A DNA stretch of 64,000 bases from JBLWXV01 sp048267245. GTDB taxonomy: Bacteria; Bdellovibrionota; Bacteriovoracia; Bacteriovoracales; Bacteriovoracaceae. Below are positions 52,277-61,656 of the stretch, piece by piece. The stretch lies in contig JBLWXV010000001.1 of assembly GCA_048267245.1 (NCBI GenBank), positions 434,001 to 498,000 on the forward strand. The letters are read 5' to 3'. The translations under genes were made by a program, and so were the position numbers. Every line of letters begins with the position of its first letter. Positions within the stretch are counted from its first letter, which is position 1. The notes below the pieces were generated by a model, which saw only the letters and a program-made list of their open reading frames with translations, was not told the origin of the DNA and ran no database searches.

Positions 52277-53392
52277 ATGTTGAAGACTAGGAAGGTCATC
52301 ACTTTTATCGCCCTCACACTTCTAAGCTTTCCGCTTTGGGCGCAGACGACTACCCCCACACTTGATTTTGACGACGCCATTTTCCCTGAACTTGCTACTT
52401 CGGCCAGGGCCCTTGCCATGGGCAACGCCTATATTGGAAAAGTAGATGATTCGGCGAGTTCCTTCTATAATCCAGCGGGTTTAGGAACTGTCCGTTACGC
52501 CCATCTTCATCTCTCAAACTTTCACCTTGAGACCAATAAAGATTGGATGTCACTTGGAGCGGGTGGCGACGCCCTTAAAGTCTTTAGCAAATTTACTAAG
52601 GGCTTTAGCGTCGATGGACTTCGCCAACTCTTAAAAGATAACCCTGGCAACGCAACCTATAACGATTTTCACTTCACACCAAATTTCACCATGCGCTTTT
52701 TGAGCTTTGGTTATCTCATTAGTAAGAAGACCAGAGCAAAGTACGATGGAACGGCGGCATCGCCAAACTTCGAGTATGCCAACCGACTGGATCACGGTCC
52801 CTACGGCTCACTTAACCTCTCTCTCTTTGGTGGCGTTTTTAAAGTAGGGGGCACAGTCTTTCTTCTTAACCGCAATGAAGAAATCAAAGCACAAGATATC
52901 AATACAGCCGTGGTAGAAGATCCCAATAAGGGAGTGCTTCTCATGGCCACGGCCGGGGCGAGACTCACGCTTCCAATGGCGTGGCTTCCAACTTTTGCAG
53001 CAACTATGCACAATGTAGGCGAGCAGGAATTCTCCAAGACCGGCGGACCGGCCGCCCCCGACACCATCAAGCAAAACTTAGTACTTGGTTTTTCCGTCAC
53101 TCCACAAATTGGAAAGGCGATGAGACTGCACCTTGAGATGAATTATAAAGACGCCACTGATAGCTATGGCGTTGATACTGCTCGCAGAATTCAGGCGGGA
53201 CTCGAACTTGATATTGCTCGCAAATTCTTTATCCGCGCCGGCATGGGCGATGGTTGGGGCTCGGGAGGGATTGGCCTTCGCACTCCTAAGTTAGAAGTTG
53301 ACCTGACCACTTATGCCCGCGACCTCGACCCCACTGGCTACCGCCAAAATGAAGATCGTCGCTTCGTTCTGTCGTTCTCATCAGGCTTTTAA
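52277..53392 (+). CDS. Outer-membrane beta-barrel protein (UPF0164/PorV-like)
   Basis: ATG at 52277 gives a 371-residue protein with a signal peptide ending PLWAQ. The mature N-terminus carries SARALAMGNAYIGKVDDSASSFYNPAGLG, which begins at about residue 38 and is the hallmark of UPF0164, FadL-like and PorV proteins. The rest is a series of amphipathic beta-strands ending in an aromatic FSSGF. An outer-membrane barrel is nearly certain; the cargo is unknown. It sits between two branched-chain catabolism genes and could supply hydrophobic substrates (inference). The upstream GTG at 52244 is in frame but would disrupt the signal peptide. Confidence 0.8.
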   Translation: MLKTRKVITFIALTLLSFPLWAQTTTPTLDFDDAIFPELATSARALAMGNAYIGKVDDSASSFYNPAGLGTVRYAHLHLSNFHLETNKDWMSLGAGGDALKVFSKFTKGFSVDGLRQLLKDNPGNATYNDFHFTPNFTMRFLSFGYLISKKTRAKYDGTAASPNFEYANRLDHGPYGSLNLSLFGGVFKVGGTVFLLNRNEEIKAQDINTAVVEDPNKGVLLMATAGARLTLPMAWLPTFAATMHNVGEQEFSKTGGPAAPDTIKQNLVLGFSVTPQIGKAMRLHLEMNYKDATDSYGVDTARRIQAGLELDIARKFFIRAGMGDGWGSGGIGLRTPKLEVDLTTYARDLDPTGYRQNEDRRFVLSFSSGF

Positions 53393-53443
53393 TTCTCCAG
53401 TTCCCAATCCTTACACTCATTCTCGGATGATCACTCTAATGTG

Positions 53444-53473
53444 TTGAATATGGGTACCCCAGGGGTATATGAT
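53444..53473 (+). promoter_or_regulatory. Promoter with dyad between -35 and -10 (BCKDH E1)
   Basis: TTGAAT (53444-53449) and TATGAT (53468-53473) are 18 bases apart. A perfect 13-base dyad, TACCCCAGGGGTA (53455-53467), lies in the spacer and touches the -10. Such a position fits a repressor or a spacer-binding activator of the MerR type. Confidence 0.55.
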
Positions 53474-53568
53474 TCTTCACTTGCGCATCGCGCGTTAAAT
53501 GACATTTCAATGTGCTAGCGATACTCTTGGCGCACTCAAAATTCGTTGGCACTAAAAAAGGATACGCC

Positions 53569-55758
53569 ATGTTAGAGAAGACGAGAGAAACCCGCACGCC
53601 TGGGGGGCAAGATTCTATGAAAGCAAAAAGCATCGAGGATAAACTCACACTCGCAAAGAAACATGGTCTTAAAAAAGAAGACCTCTTAGCTTTCCTTCGC
53701 AATATCTATCTCTCACGTCGCCTCGACGACACAGAGATTACCATGAAGAAGCAAACTAAAGCTTACTTTCAAATCTCTGGCGCTGGTCACGAGGGCATTC
53801 TCTCAGCGGCGGCAAAAGTTCTAAAGCCTGCCTACGACTGGTTTATTTGTTACTACCGCGACCGCGCTCTGTGCACAGGTCTAGGTGTCACACCATACGA
53901 AATGCTCTGTCAGGCAAATGGCAATATCGGAGATACTTCTTCTCACGGTCGTCAGATGCCCGCTCACTGGGGCAATGTAAAACTCAATATCGTCAATAAG
54001 TCTTCATGTACCGGCACTCAATTTCTTCAGGCCTGCGGTCTAGCGGAAGCGGGGCTCTACCTCAACAAGTTGAGTGAAGAGGGTGTAGATACTAAGGGTT
54101 ATAAGTTTCAAAAAGACGAAGTCATCTACGTCTCAACAGGTGACGGCACAACTTCTCAAGGCGAATTCTGGGAGGCGATGACCACAGCTTGTGTAAATAA
54201 GCTTCCAGTTCTTTTCATGGTGGAAGATAACGGTTACGCCATTTCGGTTCCCGTTTCAGTTCAAACTCCAGGTGGCTCAATCTCTAAGGCGCTTGCCAAC
54301 TTCCCTGGTCTTACGCTCTTTGAAACTGATGGCAATTGTCCTATTGAATCCTATGCCACCATGACTGAAGCTGTTGAGCACATCAGAAAAGGAAATGGAC
54401 CTGTTCTTGTTCACGCTCACGTGACTCGTCCATACTCGCACTCTCTCTCTGATGATCATGCCATGTATAGAACTCAAGAAGACCTCAATGATGAAAAGCA
54501 AAGAGACGTCTTTAATGCCTATCCAAAGATGCTTATTGAAGCAGGTGTGATTACTGAAGAAGAGAGAAAGGCGCTCTACGATGAAGTCTCAGCTGAGTGT
54601 CGTGAGGCAATGAATAAGGCCATCGAAACTCCATGGCCAGAAGTGAGCACAGCAACTGATCACCTCTACTCTGCTGAAAAGCCAATCGATTCAGAAGAAC
54701 TCTTCTCAAAGCCCGCTAACTTCTCGGGTAAAGACGATGTTCCAATGGCCGGTGCAATTAACAAAGTTCTTAAAGATGAATTTTCAAGCAACCCACTCCT
54801 TCGCATGTTTGGAGAAGACGTTGCTGACTTTACTGAGCTTCACAAACTCGACGATCCAAACCTTAAAGGGAAGGGCGGCGTGTTTAAGCTTACTCACGGT
54901 GTTCAGCGCGTTTCTCGCGAGGGCCAGGTCTTTAACTCGCCACTTGCTGAGGCCAATATCATTGGTCGCGCTATTGGTATGTCTATGCGTGGGATTAAGC
55001 CAGTAGTTGAGATTCAATTCTTTGACTATATCTGGACTGCTTACATGCAACTAAAAAATGAGATGGCGACAACTCGCTACCGCTCTGGTGGTGACTTCAC
55101 TTGTCCTATGGTTGTGCGCGTTCCAATTGGTGGCTACCTTCGCGGAGGCGCGATGTACCACTCGCAGTGTGGAGAGTCTTTCTACACGCACATTCCAGGA
55201 ATTCGCGTTGCCTACCCATCAAACGCCGCCGACGCCGCCGGACTTCTTAGAACTGCCATTCGCGCCGATGATCCAGTGATGTTCCTTGAGCACAAGCACC
55301 TCTACTACCAAGGATACAACCGCTCGGCCGATCCGGGTGAGTATATGATTCCTTTTGGCAAGGCCCGCATTGCTCGCGAAGGAAAAGATGCCACAGTCGT
55401 TACTTGGGGCGCACTTGTTCAAAAGTCGCTTGAAGCCGCCAAGAAACTTGAAGCTGAAGGCTATAGTGTTGAAGTTATCGACCTTAGAACTCTCGCTCCG
55501 TTTGATATGGAGGCGATTAAAACTTCACTCAAGAAAACAAATCGTCTTCTAGTCGCTCATGAAGAGACTAAGACTTCAGGTTTTGCTGGGGAAATTGCTG
55601 CTCGCGTGAACGAAGAGTGCTTTGAAACTCTCGACGCTCCCATCTTGCGCGTAACTGCTAAGGATAGCCACATTGCTTACTGTCCTCAGCTAGAAGACGA
55701 TCTTCTTCCACAAATTGAAGACGTCGCCAACGCTCTAAGAACTCTCGTTCGCTACTAA
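53569..55758 (+). CDS. Fused alpha/beta branched-chain keto acid dehydrogenase E1
   Basis: ATG at 53569 with AAAAAAGGA upstream gives 729 residues; the in-frame ATG at 53512 lies closer to the promoter and has no ribosome site. The first half is an E1-alpha domain with the thiamine diphosphate motif GDGTTSQGEFWEA...NGYAIS. From about residue 388 (MAGAINKVLKDEF) it is an E1-beta domain with FGEDVADF, FNSPLAEANIIG and VEIQFFDYIW. The enzyme decarboxylates branched-chain 2-oxo acids and transfers the acyl group to lipoyl-E2. Fusion of both subunits is known in some lineages. E2 and E3 are not nearby. The 3' end overlaps the ComEC-like gene by 24 bases. Confidence 0.92.
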   Translation: MLEKTRETRTPGGQDSMKAKSIEDKLTLAKKHGLKKEDLLAFLRNIYLSRRLDDTEITMKKQTKAYFQISGAGHEGILSAAAKVLKPAYDWFICYYRDRALCTGLGVTPYEMLCQANGNIGDTSSHGRQMPAHWGNVKLNIVNKSSCTGTQFLQACGLAEAGLYLNKLSEEGVDTKGYKFQKDEVIYVSTGDGTTSQGEFWEAMTTACVNKLPVLFMVEDNGYAISVPVSVQTPGGSISKALANFPGLTLFETDGNCPIESYATMTEAVEHIRKGNGPVLVHAHVTRPYSHSLSDDHAMYRTQEDLNDEKQRDVFNAYPKMLIEAGVITEEERKALYDEVSAECREAMNKAIETPWPEVSTATDHLYSAEKPIDSEELFSKPANFSGKDDVPMAGAINKVLKDEFSSNPLLRMFGEDVADFTELHKLDDPNLKGKGGVFKLTHGVQRVSREGQVFNSPLAEANIIGRAIGMSMRGIKPVVEIQFFDYIWTAYMQLKNEMATTRYRSGGDFTCPMVVRVPIGGYLRGGAMYHSQCGESFYTHIPGIRVAYPSNAADAAGLLRTAIRADDPVMFLEHKHLYYQGYNRSADPGEYMIPFGKARIAREGKDATVVTWGALVQKSLEAAKKLEAEGYSVEVIDLRTLAPFDMEAIKTSLKKTNRLLVAHEETKTSGFAGEIAARVNEECFETLDAPILRVTAKDSHIAYCPQLEDDLLPQIEDVANALRTLVRY

Positions 55759-56844
55759 TTTTTGCCTTTTCTTCCAGGCGGGTAAGTCTCTACAGCTTGC
55801 CCGCCAGGATTCTTTCACCAATTCATACCGACACCTAAGTCCCCACTTATTTGAATCAACCTGGTAGCCATATCGCTTGCGCACGATCTCGCTGACAGCA
55901 TGCTCTGGCAGAGGTTTCTCATTTAGAAAGCGAGCATGGCCCTTTGTGGGCCCAATACTCTCACAGTGAAAGAGAAGAAGAGTGGCGCTAAGTAGCATGG
56001 GAATTCTATTTCTAAAAACCAGAACGAAAACTAGTGGAAGACTTGCACTGATATAGAATTCAGGAGCTGGAGTCATTCTCAGTAGGTTAAACCAAGCTGA
56101 GAGAAGTGGGGAGATAAGCGGGGAGAGAGCGGGAATAAAAAGTCCCAAAAAGAGCAAGGCAAAGAAGAGGCAGAAGATTGGTGTGAAGATTAGACCGATG
56201 AAGACTCCCCAAGGAGCAATGCTCTCACCACTAAAGAGTGAAATTGTGAGTTGGGCAATGAGAAGATTAAAAAAGAGCGCGACTTTTGAGTGCTCAGAGC
56301 TCACTAGAAATATTCCTAAAAAGGTAAAGCTATAGAGAAAACTTTGTGGAGAGGATTGATAAGTACCGAAGGCAAAGTCTATTGCCATGACTAAGAGAAA
56401 GAGCGCGTAGAGAGAAATTCCCCTAAAGAGAGATTTGCTCGCGAGAAGAAGTCCAACCCGCTTGCAGGAGTAGAACCCAGAAAGGCAGAGAGGCGCCAGA
56501 TAGAAGAGAGCGCGAAGCAGAGGTGTTCGAAGTAGAGGTCTAAGTGCGAGGGCGAGTGCCCCAAAATGTAGGCCAGAGGGTGTGAAGAGGTGGGTGAGGT
56601 TAAACTTTTGATGGAGGCGCTTGGTTTCGATGTTTAGCCAGCGCTTCTCACCCAGAGTTGTTGAGATGAGATAGTCGGCGTGCTCGGGCTCTTGGTAGGA
56701 GGCGCGCAGGTGATCGTGCCTATCCATAATCCAAGCAGTTAGATCGGCTCCAGAAGTGTCTCGGGTGGGATTTGGCCTTTGAAGTTGGATGAAAAAGCCA
56801 AGGAGTGCGCTGCATATAAGTATCCATCGAAGTCTTTTATCCAT
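55735..56844 (-). CDS. Short ComEC/Rec2-like membrane protein
   Basis: The 369-residue protein has about seven or eight hydrophobic segments and the core ComEC motif LFTPSGLHFGALA (about residues 86-98). A FYSCKRVGLLL segment follows, in the place of the family's S-xxRA motif. Full ComEC is 700 or more residues with an N-terminal OB-like domain and often a C-terminal metallo-beta-lactamase domain; both are missing or greatly reduced here. It may be a minimal DNA-uptake channel or a distant relative with another role. The C-terminal 80 residues are cytoplasmic or periplasmic and basic. Overlaps the E1 gene. Confidence 0.6.
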   Translation of the reverse strand: MDKRLRWILICSALLGFFIQLQRPNPTRDTSGADLTAWIMDRHDHLRASYQEPEHADYLISTTLGEKRWLNIETKRLHQKFNLTHLFTPSGLHFGALALALRPLLRTPLLRALFYLAPLCLSGFYSCKRVGLLLASKSLFRGISLYALFLLVMAIDFAFGTYQSSPQSFLYSFTFLGIFLVSSEHSKVALFFNLLIAQLTISLFSGESIAPWGVFIGLIFTPIFCLFFALLFLGLFIPALSPLISPLLSAWFNLLRMTPAPEFYISASLPLVFVLVFRNRIPMLLSATLLLFHCESIGPTKGHARFLNEKPLPEHAVSEIVRKRYGYQVDSNKWGLRCRYELVKESWRASCRDLPAWKKRQKLVANESS

Positions 56845-56949
56845 GGCTTAGAATGTGCGGGAAATGTGGAGGGAGACTGGCCCTTAACACAGTGAAAGTA
56901 TTGGAGTATCACTGGGCGTAATAAATCGTTTTAGAACGAGGATAAAAGA

Positions 56950-57792
56950 ATGAGTTTATTAAGTCGCGCCCTGAGATCTGATATCAAACGCTTTATGGAA
57001 GAAGACGATCTGTCTCGCAATGCTTTCTATGTGAAGAGTCTTCCAAGTGAAATGGTGAAGTGTCAGCTCAAAGTGAAGAGCGCTCTTAGACTCGCGGGCA
57101 TGCCCTTCTTTGTAGAAGTTTTTCGCTATCTTTCAGGTGATGATGCAATCTTAGAAGAGCTTCTCACTTATGAAGGTCGCGACTATCAAAATCCAGATGT
57201 CATTAGCTTTGAACTTCCTTTTGATCTTGCTCTCACGGGAGAGAGACTCGCACTCAATCTTCTTCAGCGCGCCTCTATGATTGCGACGTTTACGAAGAAG
57301 TTTGTGGATAAGACGGAAAATTATCCGATTAAAATTTTAGATACGAGAAAGACAACTCCTGGTTTGAGATCACTTGAGAAGTACGCCGTGAGAGTGGGTG
57401 GTGGTTATAATCACCGCTTTGGCCAAGCTGATATGTGGATGGTCAAAGATAATCACAAGAAGATTCTTGGTGGAGTTGCTGGTGCCGTAAATTTCTTTAA
57501 GGCACAAGGTCTCTTCTACACCAATATTGAAGTTGAAGTTCACAACCTGGCAGAGCTCAAAGAGGCACTTGAACTTGGCGTGACTCACATCATGCTCGAT
57601 AACTTCTCTCCCAGTGATATCGATGAAGCCAAAAGGCTAAAGCGCCCAGGTGTGACATTTGAAGTCTCTGGTGGCGTGAACTTAACAAATATTGATCAGT
57701 ATCTTAGAGAGGGTGTAGACGCCATTAGTATTGGCGCTCTGACCTATGGAGCTCCCCCAGTGGATCTCTCGCTTAAATTTGAGAAAAAATAA
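56950..57792 (+). CDS. nadC: Nicotinate-nucleotide pyrophosphorylase (carboxylating)
   Basis: The 280-residue protein contains LDTRKTTPGLRSLEKYAV and GGGYNHRFG (quinolinate and PRPP binding), VEVEVHNLAELKEAL-like central strands (IEVEVHNLAELKEAL), IMLDNFSP and VSGGVNLTNI. It converts quinolinate and PRPP to nicotinate mononucleotide. The N-terminal 40 residues are more divergent. It is joined to nadB by TAATG. Confidence 0.93.
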   Translation: MSLLSRALRSDIKRFMEEDDLSRNAFYVKSLPSEMVKCQLKVKSALRLAGMPFFVEVFRYLSGDDAILEELLTYEGRDYQNPDVISFELPFDLALTGERLALNLLQRASMIATFTKKFVDKTENYPIKILDTRKTTPGLRSLEKYAVRVGGGYNHRFGQADMWMVKDNHKKILGGVAGAVNFFKAQGLFYTNIEVEVHNLAELKEALELGVTHIMLDNFSPSDIDEAKRLKRPGVTFEVSGGVNLTNIDQYLREGVDAISIGALTYGAPPVDLSLKFEKK

Positions 57793-59357
57793 TGAGTAGC
57801 TATCAATTTGATGTCCTAATTATTGGAACAGGTGTGGCCGGACTTGCGGCGGGAGTGAAGCTTGCTGAGAGCGGCTTTCGCATTGGTTTAGTTACAAGAG
57901 AAAAAGACCCCAATATCTCAAATACCTTTTGGGCCCAGGGGGGAATTATTTATCGCCGCGAAAGCGATGAGAGTCTGGTTGAAGATATCATGAAGGCCTC
58001 CGCCTATACTTCAAATGAAGAAGCGGCAAAGATATTGGCCGAGAAATCACCGGCGATATTAAAAGAGCTACTCATCGACAAGGCCCACACTCCCTTTGAG
58101 CGCGGCGATGATGGAGAGTTGCGCTTTACTAAAGAGGCAGCCCACTCCCACGAGAGAATCCTCTACAAGGGCGACTTTACTGGACGCGAGATTCAAGTCT
58201 CGCTTTTAAATTACCTCAAAGATAAAGAGCGCTTTCCCAATGTCTCTATTCTTGCTGGTCACACTGCCATTGACCTAATCACTCCTCTTCACCACGGCAC
58301 GACCATTGGCCAGCGCTATGAAGAGAACCGCGTGCTTGGGGCCTATGTCTTTCAAGCGGAGCGCGCTGAAGTTGTGAAAGTTCTCGCGCGCACAACCATC
58401 CTCGCCACCGGCGGAATTGGCGCGCTCTATCTTCACCACTCAAATAGTGAAGGAGCACGTGGAGATGGCCATGCCATGGCCCGCAGAGCTGGAGCGACTC
58501 TTATTGATATGGAATTCATTCAATTTCACCCGACGACATTCTTTGATCGCTCGGCCCATAGACGCTTTCTCGTGTCTGAGGCCGTGCGCGGTGAAGGTGG
58601 CAAGCTCATTAACGCCAACGGCGAAGCCTTTATGGAGCGTATTCACCCGGACCGCGAACTGGCGCCCAGAGATATTGTGGCCCGGGCGATTGCGGAAGAA
58701 ATTATTCAAACTGAACACGATTGTGTGTACCTCGATATCAGTCATAAGAGTGCCGATTGGCTTAAAGAGCGCTTCCCAACAATTTATGAGCACTGCCTAA
58801 GTAAGCGAGTCGATATCACTAAAGGGCCCATTCCAGTGGTGCCCGCCGCACACTATACCTGTGGCGGAGTGAAGACCGATCTCGAGGGGCGCACAAACCT
58901 TCCTGGCCTCTACGCCGTGGGAGAAGTTGCTTGCACCGGTCTTCATGGCGCCAATCGCCTTGCTTCAACTTCGCTCTTAGAAGGCCTGACCTTTGGCTAT
59001 GTCTCGGCCGAAACCATTAAGGGCGAAATTGACAAATTTTCAGACTATCCCGAGCACAAAATCCGCGAGTGGGTTTTGGGTGTGGCCGAAAGTGACGATG
59101 CTCTAATTTCGCAAGATTGGATGACAGTGAAGCAGACCATGTGGAATTACGTGGGGCTCACTCGATCGCGCAATCGTCTCAAAAGAGCTGAGGCTATGTT
59201 TAGTGAACTTCACCACGAAATTGGTAAGTTCTATAAGAACGCTATGCTAAAGGATAGTCTCATTGGACTTCGCAATGCCGTTGAGATTGGCCTTGAGGTG
59301 CACAAGGCGAGTGCGCGCAATAAAGAGTCTGTTGGCTGTTTTTACCGCAAGAGCTGA
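57792..59357 (+). CDS. nadB: L-aspartate oxidase
   Basis: The 521-residue FAD protein opens with VLIIGTGVAGLAAGVKLAE (dinucleotide binding). It also has a FWAQGGI substrate-loop motif, HSHERIL, ATGGIGALYLHHSN, MEFIQFHPT, RGEGGKLIN and HYTCGGVKTDLEGRTNLPGL (seen at 350-375). It oxidises aspartate to iminoaspartate, first step of de novo NAD synthesis. NadA, needed between NadB and NadC, is not in the window. The start overlaps the nadC stop by one base. Confidence 0.95.
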   Translation: MSSYQFDVLIIGTGVAGLAAGVKLAESGFRIGLVTREKDPNISNTFWAQGGIIYRRESDESLVEDIMKASAYTSNEEAAKILAEKSPAILKELLIDKAHTPFERGDDGELRFTKEAAHSHERILYKGDFTGREIQVSLLNYLKDKERFPNVSILAGHTAIDLITPLHHGTTIGQRYEENRVLGAYVFQAERAEVVKVLARTTILATGGIGALYLHHSNSEGARGDGHAMARRAGATLIDMEFIQFHPTTFFDRSAHRRFLVSEAVRGEGGKLINANGEAFMERIHPDRELAPRDIVARAIAEEIIQTEHDCVYLDISHKSADWLKERFPTIYEHCLSKRVDITKGPIPVVPAAHYTCGGVKTDLEGRTNLPGLYAVGEVACTGLHGANRLASTSLLEGLTFGYVSAETIKGEIDKFSDYPEHKIREWVLGVAESDDALISQDWMTVKQTMWNYVGLTRSRNRLKRAEAMFSELHHEIGKFYKNAMLKDSLIGLRNAVEIGLEVHKASARNKESVGCFYRKS

Positions 59358-59362
59358 TTGTC

Positions 59363-60832
59363 TTAGAGACATTGAGCAGATTGGGAGTAGACGACAAGGG
59401 CCATAGCCTGGTGTTGGTAGGCCATGGAGTCGTCTAGATCAGGGATAAGCCCAGAGAGCTTCTCTAGTGGGTAGGTCGCTTCGGCGGTTAGATTATGAAA
59501 GAGCTTTCGATTTAAATATTCTCTTCCATTCACTGACAGGCTCTCAGGAATTGTCTTTAGATCCTTAACGTTCATACCTTCATAGAGTCTAATAAAAGTA
59601 AGCCTATCACTTTGAATATGATCTCCAACGATGGCTTCTACTTCTTGGTAGCCATAGAAATTCTTGGTGAGAAGGCCAAGGTTTCCTGAAACTTGTGTCG
59701 CACATTTCTTGCTGAAATAATCGAGTAACTTTGAGGTCTGCTGATTATATCCTTGATAGATATTTAAGCTTGGCAAGCGATAGCGCTCGGCCCTGTAGGA
59801 AGTGGGAAGCTTTAAATGAATGCCAATTGATATCAGCAAAATGAGTAAGACGTACTTCTTTGAAGGGAGATTCTTAAAGAGGCTTAAGAAGGCAGGCAAT
59901 AATATAATATTGGCGTAGAGTGCATTCTTCGTAGCATTTGCATTGTAGTTAATCTGAAGCAACACAAAACATATCAGCAGAATGCTCGCATAGTTAATTA
60001 GCTCATTATCCTTATTTCTTTTAAAGCTTGCATAGCACACCACGACTGCGCCCATAAGAAGGGGCAAGAAAAGTTCACTTATAAAGAAAGCATCTTTAAA
60101 GCGAATGATCACACTTTCAAAATCTAGCGGTGGATCGAAGTGTCTGCTCAATCGCATGGAGCTGATCTCAATTCCTAATAATGGTTTAGCGAGTATTAAA
60201 AAAACAATATAGCTCAGGTAGAGAGCTGTGAAGGAAAGTGAGATCTTTGAATCCTTGAGGCTTTGACGAGAGTTTAATTTGTGAAAAGTAAGCAGAGCAA
60301 GGCCGAAGATGAATGAAGATACATGGGCGAGACTTCCTAGGATGAAGAGAATTTCAATCTTCTTTTCGTCCTTTTCTATTAATGCGTGAATTAATAAGCA
60401 AAGAAGGAATACCCCTGGGAGAATATTTTCAAATGAGGTGGCATAGGTATAGGGAATAGGAAGTGCCATTGTTGCAAAGGTTATAGTGGCCGCAGCAAGC
60501 CAAGAAAAGTAGCGCCTACAGAGAAAAAAGAGACTAGATGAGATGAGGGCGTACCAAAGTACCCCTAATAAGCGCATGGCCCGAATCGATCCGAAAAGTG
60601 AATAGGTGATTGTGTTAAGAGTCTTAATTAAGGGGATGTGGAGCTCAAAGAGATTTGATGATGAGTAGTCGGCAAAGACGTAGAGTATTTCATCACCAAT
60701 GAATGGGTCCCAAAGTTGGTTATATTGAAGAGCGAAAATCAATAAGTAGACGCCAAGGCTGACGAGAGTGAACGTTATTAAATTAACTCCCAAAAAAGTT
60801 CTTTGCCTAAAGAAGTCACTAAATTGATTCAA
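59363..60832 (-). CDS. GT-C-like multi-pass membrane protein
   Basis: The 489-residue protein has about ten membrane helices. After the first helix, the extracytoplasmic loop has PFIGDEILYVF, where the acidic pair resembles the catalytic D/E motif of GT-C glycosyltransferases (dolichyl-phosphate mannosyltransferase and ArnT type). A soluble domain follows the last helix (about 370-489). These enzymes transfer sugars from polyprenyl phosphate to lipids or proteins in the periplasm. Assignment rests on topology and this one motif; another membrane family is possible. Confidence 0.55.
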   Translation of the reverse strand: MNQFSDFFRQRTFLGVNLITFTLVSLGVYLLIFALQYNQLWDPFIGDEILYVFADYSSSNLFELHIPLIKTLNTITYSLFGSIRAMRLLGVLWYALISSSLFFLCRRYFSWLAAATITFATMALPIPYTYATSFENILPGVFLLCLLIHALIEKDEKKIEILFILGSLAHVSSFIFGLALLTFHKLNSRQSLKDSKISLSFTALYLSYIVFLILAKPLLGIEISSMRLSRHFDPPLDFESVIIRFKDAFFISELFLPLLMGAVVVCYASFKRNKDNELINYASILLICFVLLQINYNANATKNALYANIILLPAFLSLFKNLPSKKYVLLILLISIGIHLKLPTSYRAERYRLPSLNIYQGYNQQTSKLLDYFSKKCATQVSGNLGLLTKNFYGYQEVEAIVGDHIQSDRLTFIRLYEGMNVKDLKTIPESLSVNGREYLNRKLFHNLTAEATYPLEKLSGLIPDLDDSMAYQHQAMALVVYSQSAQCL

Positions 60833-60910
60833 GTTGAGCCCGTAGGAAAATGATTCTTATCTTTAACTATATTACCTCAGTCGCGATATGTTTGGGCCAA
60901 AAGGACAAGG

Positions 60911-60932
60911 CCCCAGGATTTCTCCCGGGGCT
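60911..60932 (-). terminator. Possible weak terminator for the pentapeptide-repeat gene
   Basis: GCCCC-a-GGA pairs with TCC-c-GGGGC around TTTC. On the minus strand it is followed by CCTTGTCCTTTT, a poor T-run, 150 bases behind the stop. The stretch 60933-61081 holds no recognisable gene. Confidence 0.3.
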
Positions 60933-61081
60933 CTCGCAAGGTAGGAATTTGACGGGTACAGCTCTTCATCCATAAAGAGTGATCTGCCGTGGGGAACTGA
61001 CGTCTCTCAAGTAAGGGGGGACTCTGGCGTTTTCGAATCTCCATGAGACGTGTGGGGCGGGTATATCTTTGCCAGTTAAAA

Positions 61082-61591
61082 TTAAGCTGATTTCTTGGTG
61101 ATAACAGTGGTCTTGGTGAGATCCTTCTCACCAGAGACCGGTTGAGTGAGAACCTGCGTCCATGTAAGTTCTGGAGCTTCTTGCTCGGTTTCAAAACAGC
61201 GCTCAAGCTTGTTCTCTTCCACTGAGATCGAAGCTTTGGTGGCCGGATCAAGCATACAATCGTAAAGGCTTGATTTTCTTAGGTATGAGTAAGCCCACTT
61301 GCAATTTCCAAACGTTGTGCCCACGAAATTGCAATGAACCATGTTATTAAATTCGAATGTGCAATCTTCAAAAGTACAGTTGATGAAGTCGCAATTCTCA
61401 AATCTAGAGCCATAAAAAACGCAGGACTTGAAGGAAACGTTCGTAAAGGTGGTGAGAGAGAAGAGAGAGCCAGAAACACTTAGGTTATTGAAATCACTAG
61501 ATTTAATAATCTCGTTTTCAATGACCTCATACTGAGCATGCGTCTCTGAACTTAGGTGGTTTTGATTGAAGAATTGGGTTAGTGTGCTCAT
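61082..61591 (-). CDS. Pentapeptide-repeat protein
   Basis: ATG at 61591, preceded by AGAAGGAGACAAAA, gives a 169-residue protein; the more distant ATG at 61627 is unlikely. Residues 35-115 contain degenerate pentapeptide repeats with Phe or Leu at every fifth position: FENCDFINCTFEDCTFEFNN is the clearest part. The fold is a right-handed beta-helix, used by some proteins as DNA mimics and by others as scaffolds; no specific role can be read. Cys is unusually frequent in the repeats. A sigma70-type promoter lies 60-95 bases upstream. Confidence 0.75.
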   Translation of the reverse strand: MSTLTQFFNQNHLSSETHAQYEVIENEIIKSSDFNNLSVSGSLFSLTTFTNVSFKSCVFYGSRFENCDFINCTFEDCTFEFNNMVHCNFVGTTFGNCKWAYSYLRKSSLYDCMLDPATKASISVEENKLERCFETEQEAPELTWTQVLTQPVSGEKDLTKTTVITKKSA

Positions 61592-61656
61592 TTTTGTCTC
61601 CTTCTCATCCTGCGTCTTGCGATCCATCCTGCAATTGCATTTTGGGGCGCAATGTC

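Noticed and set aside
53450..53518. 22-codon frame beginning at ATG 53450 upstream of the fused E1
   Set aside because: It starts inside the predicted promoter spacer, so it would not be in the transcript, and lacks a ribosome site.
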